A stretch of DNA of 64,000 bases. It comes from Selenomonas dianae. GTDB lineage: Bacteria > Bacillota > Negativicutes > Selenomonadales > Selenomonadaceae. Location of the stretch: the NCBI RefSeq assembly GCF_030644225.1, contig NZ_CP128650.1:248001-312000 (forward strand), in the 5' to 3' direction. Below the pieces are notes generated by a model that was not told the origin of the DNA, searched no databases, and saw only the letters and a program-made list of their open reading frames with translations. Below are positions 26,343-34,625 of this stretch, piece by piece (positions within the stretch are counted from its first letter, which is position 1; the number at the start of each line of letters is the position of its first letter). Both the position numbers and the translations under genes were made by a program.

Positions 26343-27326
26343 ATGAAACGCGAATACATGGACGGCATTTTCTATGCGCTGCTCTTTGCGATCCCGGCGT
26401 ACATTCTGGGGCTGTATTTTCCGATTGTGGGCGGCCCTGTGTTCGGCATCCTGCTCGGTATGCTGTTCGCGAAGAAGCGGCGGCCGAAGACGACCGAGAG
26501 CGGGATCAAATTTACGGGCAAGAAGATTTTGCAGTATGCGATCATCTTGCTCGGCTTTGAGATGAATCTCTTTCATGTGGTGGAGGTCGGGGAGCAGTCG
26601 CTCTATGTCATGATCTTCACGCTGCTTGCGGCGTTCGGCGCGGCGTTCCTGATGGGAAAGGTTCTGGGGATGGATCGCGATATGACCGCGCTTGTCGGCG
26701 CGGGGACGGCGATCTGCGGCGGCTCTGCGATTGCGGCGGTCGCGCCCGTCATTGGGGCGAAGGATCGGGATGTTGTGATCTCGATTGCGACGATCTTTTT
26801 CTTCAATGTGCTTGCGGTCTTTATCTTCCCGTTCCTCGGACACAGCTGGGGAATGTCGGATGCGGGCTTCGGGATGTGGGCGGGGACGGCGATCAACGAC
26901 ACGTCATCCGTGGTCGCAGCGGGCTATGCCTACAGCCATGATGCAGGTGCGTACGCGACGATTGTGAAGCTGACGCGCACGCTGATGATTGTGCCGGTCT
27001 GCCTGTTCTTCGCCTTGCTCATGATGCGCAGTGCGGCGCAGAGCGGCGCGGGTTTCTCGCTGAAGCGCATCTTCCCAATGTTTGTGCTCTACTTTGTGCT
27101 CGCGTGCATTGTGAACACGACAGGCATTCTCCCCGCCGAAGTTTCGCACGGGCTTGGGATGCTCGGCAAGTTCTCGATTGTGCTCGCGATGAGTGCAATC
27201 GGGCTGAACACGGATCTGCCGTCGCTCATCAAACACGGGACGCGTCCGCTCCTGCTCGGCATGGTCTGCTGGATCGCCGTCGCGGGTACGTCGCTCATCG
27301 TGCAGCACGCGTTGGGGCTTTTATAA
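26343..27326 (+). CDS. YeiH/UPF0324 family putative sulfate exporter
   Basis: A 327-residue integral membrane protein with about 9-10 helices. Family motifs are visible: GIKFTGKKILQYAIILLGFEMNL, VGAGTAICGGSAIAAVAPVIGAKDRDV, and GMWAGTAINDTSSVVAAGYAYS. ATG 26343 follows GAGAGG. The family is annotated as sulfate or sulfonate-related exporters; direct substrate evidence is thin. It lies 13 bp after the ArsC/Spx-like gene and 9 bp before the glycosylase-like gene, so the three are probably one transcript. Confidence 0.9.
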   Translation: MKREYMDGIFYALLFAIPAYILGLYFPIVGGPVFGILLGMLFAKKRRPKTTESGIKFTGKKILQYAIILLGFEMNLFHVVEVGEQSLYVMIFTLLAAFGAAFLMGKVLGMDRDMTALVGAGTAICGGSAIAAVAPVIGAKDRDVVISIATIFFFNVLAVFIFPFLGHSWGMSDAGFGMWAGTAINDTSSVVAAGYAYSHDAGAYATIVKLTRTLMIVPVCLFFALLMMRSAAQSGAGFSLKRIFPMFVLYFVLACIVNTTGILPAEVSHGLGMLGKFSIVLAMSAIGLNTDLPSLIKHGTRPLLLGMVCWIAVAGTSLIVQHALGLL

Positions 27327-27335
27327 GGAGAAATC

Positions 27336-27944
27336 ATGATGGAAGAGCATGAAATTGAGCTGCGTCCGTTCCCTCCGTTTCTGCCGCCGAACGCAACGGT
27401 GATGATGATGGGGACGTTCCCGCCAAAGCCGGAGAAGCGGACGATGGAGTTCCACTATCCGAATTTCCAAAACGATATGTGGCGTGTCTACGGGTTGGTA
27501 TTCTTCGGCGATGCGATGCACTTTCAGCATGGGGAAGAAAAGGCGTTTGACGCGGAGAAGATCAAGGCGTTCCTCACGGAGCGCGGCATCGCCTCCTGTC
27601 CGACGGTGCGCCGCGCGATTCGTGAACACGACAATGCCTCGGACGCGTTTCTTGAGGTGGTGGAGAAGGTCGATCTGCCCGCCGTGCTCGCCGAGATTCC
27701 GCGCTGCCGCCGCATCTGCACGACGGGCGGCAAGGCGACGGAGATCCTGCTCACGCTGCTTGCGACGGAGGTCAAGGCAAAGGATTTCAAAACGGGGATG
27801 ACCATTGCCGCACGCTGCGGCGACCGCGACCTCCTCGTCACGCGACTCCCGTCTACCTCACGCGCCTATCCGATGAAGCTCGAAAAGAAGGCGGAGGCAT
27901 ATCGGAAGTTTTTCGTTGAGGCGGGATTTACGGTGGCAGAATGA
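27336..27944 (+). CDS. Uracil-DNA glycosylase superfamily protein
   Basis: A 202-residue protein of the UDG-like superfamily. The N-terminal MMMGTFPPKPEKRTMEFHYPNFQNDMWR corresponds to the motif where the catalytic/uracil pocket residues sit in family members, and the C-terminal LLVTRLPSTSRAYPMKLEKKAEAY resembles the HPSP-like DNA-intercalation loop with Leu-Pro-Ser-Thr. It probably excises deaminated or mismatched bases, but the family also contains members of unproven activity. It ends the transcript before a strong terminator. Confidence 0.8.
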   Translation: MMEEHEIELRPFPPFLPPNATVMMMGTFPPKPEKRTMEFHYPNFQNDMWRVYGLVFFGDAMHFQHGEEKAFDAEKIKAFLTERGIASCPTVRRAIREHDNASDAFLEVVEKVDLPAVLAEIPRCRRICTTGGKATEILLTLLATEVKAKDFKTGMTIAARCGDRDLLVTRLPSTSRAYPMKLEKKAEAYRKFFVEAGFTVAE

Positions 27945-27946
27945 TA

Positions 27947-27980
27947 AAACGAGGATTGCCGCATACGGCAATCCTCGTTT
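27947..27980. terminator. Bidirectional terminator between glycosylase gene and HigA-like gene
   Basis: Perfect inverted repeat AAACGAGGATTGCCG/CGGCAATCCTCGTTT flanked by A and T tracts, between convergent genes. Confidence 0.9.
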
Positions 27981-27985
27981 TTTGG

Positions 27986-28291
27986 TCAGCCCACAATGGA
28001 ACATTGGTTGTTTTCGAGCAAGTGAAGCAGTCGGCTGGATGGTCCCGACGGTTGATTCCTACCGGTTTCCCATGCTTTGACGGTGCGGCAGGAAACACCG
28101 AAGTAAGAAGCAAATGTCCTTTGCGTTACTCCTTCCCGTTGACGAATGCTCTTGATTCGTTCCGGCGAATAGATTGGCACGGTCGCTATTTCGAGCGTAC
28201 GGTGTTCTCTTTGAAGTTTCGTGTCGCCGCTCTCTGCATCGGCCATAGCCTCGTCTATGGCGGCAGACAGAACGGAAAAGGCTGTACTCAT
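27986..28291 (-). CDS. XRE/HigA-type antitoxin
   Basis: A 101-residue protein with an N-terminal acidic helix region and a C-terminal helix-turn-helix: IKSIRQREGVTQRTFASYFGVSCRTVKAWETGRNQPSGPSSRLL. The order fits HigA/MqsA-like antitoxins that bind their toxin and the operon promoter. Its start overlaps the stop of the upstream RelE-like toxin gene by 4 bp (ATGA), so translation is coupled. A perfect palindrome in the operon promoter is a likely binding site. Confidence 0.85.
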   Translation of the reverse strand: MSTAFSVLSAAIDEAMADAESGDTKLQREHRTLEIATVPIYSPERIKSIRQREGVTQRTFASYFGVSCRTVKAWETGRNQPSGPSSRLLHLLENNQCSIVG

Positions 28292-28632
28292 TCCGGTATC
28301 CTCCTTTTTTGTAGAGATTTCTCAAGTTGTTCGATTTGCTTCTTGAGGATTGTGCATTCCGCAGAAGAAAGGTTTTCCTGTTCGTTTTTGGCAAAGACAG
28401 CAAACAGATAGATGCGTTCGTATTCTTCGAAGTCGACATAACAGATGCGGACACTGCCGCGCTTTCCACGATGCTCATACGGAAATCGCATCTTACGCAG
28501 ACGCCCTGTACCCTGAATCACATTGCCCAATTTCGGATGCTGCAAGAGCGCATACTCCAAGCGGCGTAAATCTTTGTCGGTAAAATGAAGGCGTTTCCAC
28601 TCTTTGAGAAATACCGTTGCTTGGATAAACAT
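28288..28632 (-). CDS. RelE/HigB-type toxin
   Basis: A 114-residue RelE/ParE-superfamily toxin. Motifs: LTDKDL-like FTDKDLRRLEYALLQHPKLGNVIQGTGRLRKMRF, then RGKRGSVRICYVDFEEYERIYLFAVFAKNEQENLS, the typical core of this group. Such toxins cleave mRNA at the ribosome. I start it at ATG 28632 (MFIQ), which matches the family N-terminus; a GTG eight codons upstream (28656) sits just after GAGG and remains possible. The toxin precedes the antitoxin, as in higBA. Confidence 0.85.
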   Translation of the reverse strand: MFIQATVFLKEWKRLHFTDKDLRRLEYALLQHPKLGNVIQGTGRLRKMRFPYEHRGKRGSVRICYVDFEEYERIYLFAVFAKNEQENLSSAECTILKKQIEQLEKSLQKRRIPE

Positions 28633-28671
28633 TCTGGATAGTTTCAGTGGAATCACCTGCCTCTTGAAGAT

Positions 28672-28701
28672 AGTTTACTACGATTGAATCGTGATCGTCA
28701 A
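28672..28701 (-). promoter_or_regulatory. Promoter and palindromic operator of the HigBA-like operon
   Basis: Minus strand TTGACG (28696-28701) and TAAACT (28672-28677), 18-bp spacer. The spacer contains the perfect palindrome ACGATTGAATCGT (28680-28692), ideally placed for repression by the antitoxin. Confidence 0.6.
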
Positions 28702-28702
28702 G

Positions 28703-28741
28703 AAAAAATGGCACGATACAAGCGTCTGCTCATACCGTGCC
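28703..28741 (-). terminator. Terminator of purA
   Basis: GGCACGGTATGAGCAGACGC-type arm pairing with TATCGTGCC, then TTTTTT on the minus strand. Confidence 0.75.
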
Positions 28742-28758
28742 GTTTGTTATGCGATTCC

Positions 28759-30045
28759 TTAGAAAAGATCCTCAGCGAGGATGATGGTCTGCTCGCGCGA
28801 GGGTCCGACGGAAACGATGCCGAGGGCGATGCCCGTGACCTCTGCCATGCGTGCAAGGTATTTGCGCGCGTTCTCGGGCAGCGCGTCGTAGCTGCGGATG
28901 CCCGAGATGTCCGTCTTCCACCCGGGGAAGGTCTCGTAGACGGGTTCGACCTCGGCGAGGATATTGAGGCTCGCGGGAACGCCCTTCAGCAACTCACCCC
29001 GATACTTGTAGCCCGTGCAGATCTTGATCTCGTCGAAGCCGTCGAGGATGTCAAGGCGCGTGACTGCCATGTAGTCGATCCCTGAGAGCAGCCCTGCGTG
29101 ACGGACGACGACGGCATCGAGCCAGCCCGTGCGGCGCGGACGTCCCGTGACCGTGCCGAACTCATGCCCTGCCTCGCGCAGTTTCTCACCAATCTCATTG
29201 AGCTGCTCGGTGGGGAAGGGACCCTCGCCGACGCGTGTGCAGTATGCTTTCACAACGCCGACGACCTTGTTGATCTTCTTCGGCGCAACGCCTGCGCCGA
29301 TGGTGACGCCGCCCGAGATGGGGTGCGATGCGGTGACGTATGGGTACGTTCCGTAGTCGATGTCGAGCATGGTCGCCTGTGCGCCCTCAAAGAGCACCTT
29401 GCGTCCTGCGTCGATCTCCTCGTTGATGAGGGGGATGGTGTCGGTGACGAGCGGGCGCAGACGCTCGGCGTAGCCCTGATACTCCTTCAGAACTTCCTCG
29501 TAGTCGAGCGGTTCGTGGTGGTAGACGGCGGCAAGTTCGCCGTTCTTATTGTCGAGGTTTTTCTTGAGTTTTTTCGCAAACTCGTCCTTTTCCATGAGGT
29601 CGCAGACGCGGATGCCGATGCGGTCGTCGCGATCCATGTAGCAGGGGCCGATGCCACGCCCCGTCGTGCCGATCTTGTCCGCGCCGCGCTGCGCGTCGCC
29701 GATGCCGTCCATGAGGCGGTGATAGGGCATGACGACGTGGGCACGGTCGGAGATACGGATATTCGAGGTGTCGATGCCGCGTGCCTCCATAGCGTCCATT
29801 TCCTGTAAGCACACCTCAGGGTCAAAGGCGACACCGTTCGCGATGATGTTGTGTGTACCCTTGTAGAGGATGCCCGAGGGGAGAAGGCGCAGCTTGTACT
29901 CCTCACCTGCAGCGACGACGGTATGCCCCGCGTTGCAGCCGCCCTGGAAGCGGACGACGGTGTCCGCCTTGCTTGCGAGGTAGTCGACGATCTTTCCCTT
30001 GCCCTCGTCGCCCCACTGCGTTCCCGTGATAACGATGGTTGACAT
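28759..30045 (-). CDS. purA: Adenylosuccinate synthetase
   Basis: A 428-residue PurA, which joins IMP and aspartate using GTP in AMP synthesis. Motifs: TQWGDEGKGKIVDYLA (P-loop-like) at the N-terminus, GGCNAGHTV, IGTTGRGIGPCYMDRDDRIGI, FEGAQATMLDIDYGTYPYVT and the C-terminal GPSREQTI. Length is normal. It is 24 bp downstream of purB, giving a purB-purA operon covering both steps that use or release the aspartate-derived group. Confidence 0.97.
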   Translation of the reverse strand: MSTIVITGTQWGDEGKGKIVDYLASKADTVVRFQGGCNAGHTVVAAGEEYKLRLLPSGILYKGTHNIIANGVAFDPEVCLQEMDAMEARGIDTSNIRISDRAHVVMPYHRLMDGIGDAQRGADKIGTTGRGIGPCYMDRDDRIGIRVCDLMEKDEFAKKLKKNLDNKNGELAAVYHHEPLDYEEVLKEYQGYAERLRPLVTDTIPLINEEIDAGRKVLFEGAQATMLDIDYGTYPYVTASHPISGGVTIGAGVAPKKINKVVGVVKAYCTRVGEGPFPTEQLNEIGEKLREAGHEFGTVTGRPRRTGWLDAVVVRHAGLLSGIDYMAVTRLDILDGFDEIKICTGYKYRGELLKGVPASLNILAEVEPVYETFPGWKTDISGIRSYDALPENARKYLARMAEVTGIALGIVSVGPSREQTIILAEDLF

Positions 30046-30069
30046 AGATATAGTCCCCTTTATTTTTTC

Positions 30070-31362
30070 TCAGAGTCCGAAGCGTGCAAAGATGGAGTCC
30101 ACATGACGCAGGAAATAGGTGTGGTCGAAACATGCTTCGATTTCATCCTGCGTGAGATGGGCGGCGATGTCCGCGTCCTTTTCGATGTTCGTACGGAAAT
30201 CCTCGTTGTCGAGCCAGCGCTTCATGGCGTTGCGCTGTACCCAGACGTAGGCGGTCTGGCGCAGCACTCCCTTGTTGACGAGTGCCGTGAGGATGCGCTG
30301 ACTGTAGATCAGTCCGCCCGTGCGGTTCATGTTGTGCATCATGGCATCGGGGTAGACCAGCAGCTTGTCCACGATGTTCGTCAGCTTGTGCAGACAGTAG
30401 TCCACGTTGATGGTCGTGTCGGGCAGGATGACGCGCTCGACGGAGGAGTGCGAGATGTCGCGTTCATGCCAGAGGGTGATGTTTTCGAGTGCTGCGACGG
30501 CGTTGCCGCGCACGAGACGCGCCATGCCGGAGACGCGCTCGCAGTTGATCGGGTTGCGCTTGTGCGGCATCGCGGACGAGCCCTTCTGTCCCGGCTTGAA
30601 GAACTCCTCCGCCTCGCGGATGTCCGTGCGCTGGAGGCTGCGGATCTCCGTTGCGATCTTCTCCATCGTGCCCGCAAGGATGGCGAGCGTTGTGATGAAC
30701 TCCGCGTGACGGTCGCGCTGAATGACCTGCGTGGCAAGGCTGACGGGCGTGAGCCCCAGTTTTTTGCACGTCAGCTCTTCGATGCGCGGGTCGATGTTGG
30801 AGTAGGTGCCGACCGCGCCCGAGAGCTTACCGACGGAGACGATCTCCTTCGCACGCGTCAGGCGCTCGATGTCGCGGTCGATCTCGCCGCTCCACAGGAG
30901 CAGCTTCAGTCCGAACGTCATCGGCTCTGCGTGAATGCCGTGCGTGCGTCCGATGCACGGGGTCTGACGGAACTCCTCGGCACGGCGGCGTAGTACTTCA
31001 CGGAAGGCATGAAGATCCTCCAGGATGATCGCAGCGGCATCGCGCATCATGATGCAGTATGCCGTATCCTTCACGTCGCTTGAGGTCAGCCCCTTGTGGA
31101 TGTACTTCGAGTCCTCGCCGACATTTTCCTCCAGATTCGTGAGAAATGCAATGATGTCGTGATCGGTGGTCTTTTCGATCTCGTTGATGCGTGCGACATC
31201 GAACTTGGCGTTCGCCTTGATGTTCTGCACGGCGGCGGCGGGGATCTCGCCCAGCTCCGCCATCGCCTCGCATGCGGCAAGCTCCACGTTCAGAATGGTT
31301 TGCCACTCGTTTTGCAGCGACCAGAGACGCCCCATCTCCGAGCGTGTATATCTCTCTATCAT
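30070..31362 (-). CDS. purB: Adenylosuccinate lyase
   Basis: A 430-residue PurB of the fumarase superfamily, releasing fumarate from adenylosuccinate and SAICAR. It starts [15 protein letters not shown]; the catalytic regions are [15 protein letters not shown] (His) and the loop [17 protein letters not shown] 31362 has AGGAGGAAAC upstream; ten extra upstream codons lack support. It is the first gene of purB-purA, behind a near-consensus promoter. Confidence 0.97.
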   Translation of the reverse strand: MIERYTRSEMGRLWSLQNEWQTILNVELAACEAMAELGEIPAAAVQNIKANAKFDVARINEIEKTTDHDIIAFLTNLEENVGEDSKYIHKGLTSSDVKDTAYCIMMRDAAAIILEDLHAFREVLRRRAEEFRQTPCIGRTHGIHAEPMTFGLKLLLWSGEIDRDIERLTRAKEIVSVGKLSGAVGTYSNIDPRIEELTCKKLGLTPVSLATQVIQRDRHAEFITTLAILAGTMEKIATEIRSLQRTDIREAEEFFKPGQKGSSAMPHKRNPINCERVSGMARLVRGNAVAALENITLWHERDISHSSVERVILPDTTINVDYCLHKLTNIVDKLLVYPDAMMHNMNRTGGLIYSQRILTALVNKGVLRQTAYVWVQRNAMKRWLDNEDFRTNIEKDADIAAHLTQDEIEACFDHTYFLRHVDSIFARFGL

Positions 31363-31406
31363 GTGTTTCCTCCTGTTCATGGAAATGAACATAACTCAAC
31401 AGTCTT

Positions 31407-31435
31407 ATCATATATCGTGCGGCGTGGAATGTCAA
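31407..31435 (-). promoter_or_regulatory. Promoter of purB-purA
   Basis: Minus strand TTGACA (31430-31435) and TATGAT (31407-31412), 17-bp spacer, about 45 bp upstream of purB. Confidence 0.75.
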
Positions 31436-31545
31436 TCACGGGGCGCACGGTGAACGACGTATACATCATAGAAAGAATTTATCTTTTATTATTTTCATTT
31501 CATAAATTTGGATGTATAATGGTATCCATAAAAGGGGGTGTGATG

Positions 31546-32286
31546 ATGTTCCGTCGTATACTTGCCGTGGGCGATGTGCATGGTCATATGGATGCACTGC
31601 GCGCCCTATGGAAAAAGATCGAATTCGACGATAAACAGGATATGCTGGTTTTTCTCGGCGACTACATCGACCGCGGTCCTGCACCGGTGGAGGTGCTTCG
31701 CTTTGTACGGGCACAGGTGGAGCGTCATGCGAATGTGTATGCCCTCTGCGGCAACCATGAGGCGATGATGCTCGGCTACATCGACGCGTACGGGCTGGGC
31801 AGAACGCTGCGCGGGCATTTTGACATCTGGCTGATGAACGGCGGCAAGGTGACGAAAAAGCAGCTTGCCGCACTGCCGGCGGCAGAGTCGGAGGAACTTG
31901 TCTCCTTCGTGCGGGAGCGTCCGCTCTATCATCGCGTCCGGCATGACGGACAGCGCATCCTGTTCGTTCATGCGGGGGTGCATCCCACGCGAAAGGATCA
32001 GACCGCCGAGGATCTGCTGTGGATTCGTGAGCCGTTCCTCGACCACTATCGCGGCAGTGAACTGGTCGTCGTCGGGCATACGCCAACGCAGTTGATCGGT
32101 GGGCACGACATGGAACGGAATACGCCGCTCTTTTTGGAGAACAACATCATTGCGTGCGATACGGGGAGCTTTCTCCCCGGCGGGCGCATCAGCTGCGTGG
32201 ATGTGGGGCGCTATCTCGACCTGCGCAGCGCGGGGCGGACGCCCACATCGGCGGAACTTGCCGCGTGTTATGTGCAGTCGGCGTGA
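31546..32286 (+). CDS. PPP-type metallophosphoesterase
   Basis: A 246-residue calcineurin-like phosphoesterase of the bacterial PPP (serine/threonine phosphatase or Ap4A hydrolase-like) group. Metal motifs: GDVHGHMDALRAL, GDYIDRGPAPVE, CGNHEAMML, VHAGVHPTRK and VVGHTPT. Two ATG codons are adjacent (31543 and 31546); the second has better spacing to AGGGGGTG. It is followed 47 bp later by an unrelated, exported metallophosphatase. Substrate unknown. Confidence 0.9.
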   Translation: MFRRILAVGDVHGHMDALRALWKKIEFDDKQDMLVFLGDYIDRGPAPVEVLRFVRAQVERHANVYALCGNHEAMMLGYIDAYGLGRTLRGHFDIWLMNGGKVTKKQLAALPAAESEELVSFVRERPLYHRVRHDGQRILFVHAGVHPTRKDQTAEDLLWIREPFLDHYRGSELVVVGHTPTQLIGGHDMERNTPLFLENNIIACDTGSFLPGGRISCVDVGRYLDLRSAGRTPTSAELAACYVQSA

Positions 32287-32333
32287 ATTTTTGAAGGAGA
32301 TTCGGGGATTGGGGATACACAAGGGAAATATCT

Positions 32334-33641
32334 ATGTCGAATGAAACGAAGTTGAGCCGCCGCAGATTTTTGAAGGCGGCTGCGGCACTGGGCGTGCTTG
32401 GGGCGGGTGGCGCGGCGCTCTGGCACATGGGGCTGAGCCGCCTCAAGGATTTTGGACTGCCGCGCACCGCGCAGGTGATCTATGCGGAGCGGCTGCGTCA
32501 GATCGTGGCGGAGGACAACGGGCGCGGGCGCACCATCATGTGGGATCTTGTTGTGCCGCTGGAGAATCAGGTGCTCGAACTGCGTCTGCCGCGCGAAGAT
32601 CGGGCGCGGACGTACCCCGTGCGCGAGGCTTTTTTTACGGACGATGGTCTGACGCTCTATCAGTATGCTGCGGAGCCGGATCAGCTCACGCCCGGTACGC
32701 ACTACCGTTACCGCATTGTGGCGGGGACGGCGGCGACAGACTGGCAGGATCTCTATGCGCCGCTGCCGGACGAGCCTTACAAGATGCTCATTTTCCCCGA
32801 CGCGCAGTCGGCGAACTACGGGGACTGGCAGCAGCTCGCGCATCTCGCGTGGGCGCGCAATACGGACGCGCAGCTCTTTGCGTGCATGGGCGATCTCGTG
32901 GACAATGGTGAGGATCGCACGCAGTGGGCGGCATTTTTTCGCGGTGTCGAGGAGGTGATGCGCGTCATTCCGGGCGCACCCGTCATGGGCAACCATGAGA
33001 CGTATAATCTGGAATGGAAAACGCGTCTGCCCGAGGCATATCTGAATTATTTCAAAACCCCGCCGAACGGGAGCAAGGAGTTCGAACGATACTACTATTC
33101 GTTTGACCACGGCGCGGTACACTACATCGTGCTCTGCACGCAGCAGAAGGAACTCGTGGGATTCAAGGACGGGTTGGTCGCTGAGCAGCTGTCATGGATC
33201 CGCCGCGATCTCAAGGCGCACAGAAAACGCTGGAACGTCGTCCTCATGCACAAGGATGTCCTGCAATACCGCATCCACGGACGCCCCGAGCGGGAGGAGG
33301 GGATCGACGAGGAGAACGGGCTCGTGTGGATGCCCGTATTCGACGAGCTTGCGATTGATGTCGTCTTTACGGCGCATCTGCACACCTATCGCAACCGCGG
33401 TCACATCTATCATTTTACAAAAACGCCGGACAAGAAAGGCCCGCTCTACATCCTCACGGGCGTTGCGGGCGATGTGCGCTATCCGAATCTCTGGATCGAC
33501 CATGCCTTTGACGAGGCGACGCTGCCGCAGCCCGAGACGGACAACTATCTCACGATGGAGGTCGCGCATGACGCGCTTGAGATCGCTTGCTTCCTGCCCG
33601 ACGGCACGGAGATGGATCGCGTGCGTGTGACGAAGCGATAG
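32334..33641 (+). CDS. Tat-exported metallophosphatase, purple-acid-phosphatase-like
   Basis: A 435-residue protein with a twin-arginine signal (SRRRFLK at 8-14, then an Ala/Gly/Leu-rich helix). An N-terminal fibronectin-like strand region (about 50-130, HYRYRIVAG near 122) precedes a metallophosphatase domain: IFPDAQ (degenerate first motif), ACMGDLVDNGE, VMGNHETYN, VVLMHKD and FTAHLHTYRNR. The order matches purple-acid-phosphatase-like enzymes. It would act in the periplasm, after folding with its metals in the cytoplasm, on phosphate esters. Confidence 0.9.
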   Translation: MSNETKLSRRRFLKAAAALGVLGAGGAALWHMGLSRLKDFGLPRTAQVIYAERLRQIVAEDNGRGRTIMWDLVVPLENQVLELRLPREDRARTYPVREAFFTDDGLTLYQYAAEPDQLTPGTHYRYRIVAGTAATDWQDLYAPLPDEPYKMLIFPDAQSANYGDWQQLAHLAWARNTDAQLFACMGDLVDNGEDRTQWAAFFRGVEEVMRVIPGAPVMGNHETYNLEWKTRLPEAYLNYFKTPPNGSKEFERYYYSFDHGAVHYIVLCTQQKELVGFKDGLVAEQLSWIRRDLKAHRKRWNVVLMHKDVLQYRIHGRPEREEGIDEENGLVWMPVFDELAIDVVFTAHLHTYRNRGHIYHFTKTPDKKGPLYILTGVAGDVRYPNLWIDHAFDEATLPQPETDNYLTMEVAHDALEIACFLPDGTEMDRVRVTKR

Positions 33642-33672
33642 CGGGGGCAGCGCTGATAAATTCGCATTCCTA

Positions 33673-33701
33673 TTGAAAAAATGTGCTCGTTGTTGTATAA
33701 T
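33673..33701 (+). promoter_or_regulatory. Promoter of the small convergent RNA
   Basis: TTGAAA (33673-33678) and TATAAT (33696-33701), 17-bp spacer. Start expected near 33708. Confidence 0.75.
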
Positions 33702-33707
33702 ACGCAT

Positions 33708-33798
33708 AGAAAAAGGTGCTATCGTGTAAACGGTCAGCCCCTTGTAGAAGGAATGTAATCCGCCTATAGGTTGGCTGCTAGGGGCGGATTACTTTTTT
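33708..33798 (+). ncRNA. Small RNA convergent with a hydrophobic-peptide mRNA, candidate type I antitoxin
   Basis: About 91 nt from a good promoter to a strong terminator (stem GTAATCCGCC 33755-33764 with GGCGGATTAC 33783-33792, then TTTTTT). It contains no open frame longer than one codon after an ATG. Its 3' end is antisense to the end of the small peptide gene at 33789-33851. It shares GGTGCTATC and ACGGTCA with the 5' region of the opposing transcript, in the same RNA sense, so those segments are related but not complementary. The layout recalls Fst/RNAII and TxpA/RatA. Confidence 0.65.
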
Positions 33799-33851
33799 AT
33801 CAGTAACACTAGAACGATTAGCAGTAACAGAGTTATGTTTGTTTCGTTCAT
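33789..33851 (-). CDS. Small hydrophobic peptide, candidate type I toxin
   Basis: A 20-codon gene encoding MNETNITLLLLIVLVLLIKK: short polar start, one transmembrane segment, two C-terminal lysines. GAGGTGA lies 6 nt upstream of ATG 33851, an excellent ribosome site. That site is buried in a hairpin (33853-33884), and the stop codon lies in the terminator stem shared with a convergent small RNA. These are hallmarks of membrane-acting type I toxins such as Fst or TxpA. The toxin role is inferred; the sequence is not one I recognise. Confidence 0.65.
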   Translation of the reverse strand: MNETNITLLLLIVLVLLIKK

Positions 33852-33852
33852 C

Positions 33853-33884
33853 GTCAATCACCTCATTTCGAGGCCGTGATTGAC
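33853..33884 (-). promoter_or_regulatory. Hairpin sequestering the ribosome site of the small peptide
   Basis: GTCAATCA-cgg-CCTC pairs with GAGG-TGATTGAC around a 5-nt loop (12 bp, 3-nt bulge). The GAGG is the Shine-Dalgarno sequence, so translation should be blocked in the folded mRNA. Confidence 0.75.
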
Positions 33885-33912
33885 CGTCCACCGAATAGAT
33901 AGCACCAGTTGC

Positions 33913-33950
33913 ATTATAACACATTGGACAGTCTGTGTACTGTCTTTTTT
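33913..33950 (-). promoter_or_regulatory. Promoter region of the small peptide gene with palindrome
   Basis: TATAAT (33913-33918, minus strand), start expected near 33906. The -35 match is poor, but the place is occupied by the palindrome GACAGT-N6-ACTGTC (33928-33945) next to an A8/T8 tract. It could be an operator; read on the plus strand it is also a short hairpin followed by T8. Confidence 0.5.
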
Positions 33951-33962
33951 TTGCGAAAATGT

Positions 33963-34017
33963 TTGTAAACCAGAACAAAATAAACTGGTTGACAGTGAAA
34001 CACGAAACGTGTATGAT
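33963..34017 (+). promoter_or_regulatory. BirA-type biotin operator overlapping the bioY promoter
   Basis: TTGTAAACC (33963-33971) and GGTTGACAG (33987-33995) form an inverted repeat with a 15-bp spacer, close to the TTGTAAACC-N15/16-GGTTTACAA BirA site. The right half includes the -35 TTGACA (33989-33994); TATGAT (34012-34017) follows after 17 bp. Binding of BirA-biotinyl-AMP would block RNA polymerase. Confidence 0.8.
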
Positions 34018-34066
34018 AAAGCAAGTTTATTTTACGGATAAATATGCTTGGAGGTATCAGAAGATT

Positions 34067-34603
34067 ATGAAGCTACGAGAAATGATCCTTTGCGGGCTCT
34101 TTATTGCGCTCGTTGCGGTCGGCGCGTTCGTCCGCATCCCGGTTGGAACGGACGTATATACGCTCCAGTTCCTCTTTACACTACTCGCGGGGCTGATGCT
34201 CGGGGCGCGGCTCGGTGCGCTCGCGATCGGGACGTATGTGCTGATGGGACTGGTCGGGATTCCCGTCTTTGCCTCGGGCGGCGGGCCCTCGTATGTGCTT
34301 CAGCCGACGTTCGGCTACCTCGTGGGCTTCATTGTGCAGGGTTGGGTGACGGGCGCGTTTGTTCGCACGGGCGCGCCGACGTTCCGTCGTGCACTGACGG
34401 CGTGCCTTTTAGGCATGGTGGTGGTCTATGTCTTTGGCATTTCGTATTTCTACTTCGCATCGAACTACATCATCGACGCGCCGATCGGGTTCTGGGTGGC
34501 GATCTGGTACTGCGGGGTCTTGCAGGTTCTGCCGGACTTCCTGCTCTGTGTCGCGGCGGCGTACATCGGCGTGCGGACACAGAAGGCGGGACTTTGGCTG
34601 TAA
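34067..34603 (+). CDS. bioY: BioY biotin transporter (ECF S component)
   Basis: A 178-residue membrane protein with six helices. BioY features: FIALVAVGAFVRIPVG near the N-terminus, PVTLQ-like VYTLQFLFTLLAGLMLGARLGALA, GLVGIPVFASGGGPSYVLQPTFGYL and a C-terminal LPDFLLCVAAAY. ATG 34067 follows GGAGG at a slightly long spacing. BioY takes up biotin alone or with an EcfAAT module. It is preceded by a BirA operator and followed by bioD and bioA; a palindromic repeat separates bioY from bioD. Confidence 0.93.
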   Translation: MKLREMILCGLFIALVAVGAFVRIPVGTDVYTLQFLFTLLAGLMLGARLGALAIGTYVLMGLVGIPVFASGGGPSYVLQPTFGYLVGFIVQGWVTGAFVRTGAPTFRRALTACLLGMVVVYVFGISYFYFASNYIIDAPIGFWVAIWYCGVLQVLPDFLLCVAAAYIGVRTQKAGLWL

Positions 34604-34625
34604 TGGAAGCTGGCTGTGAGGTGTG

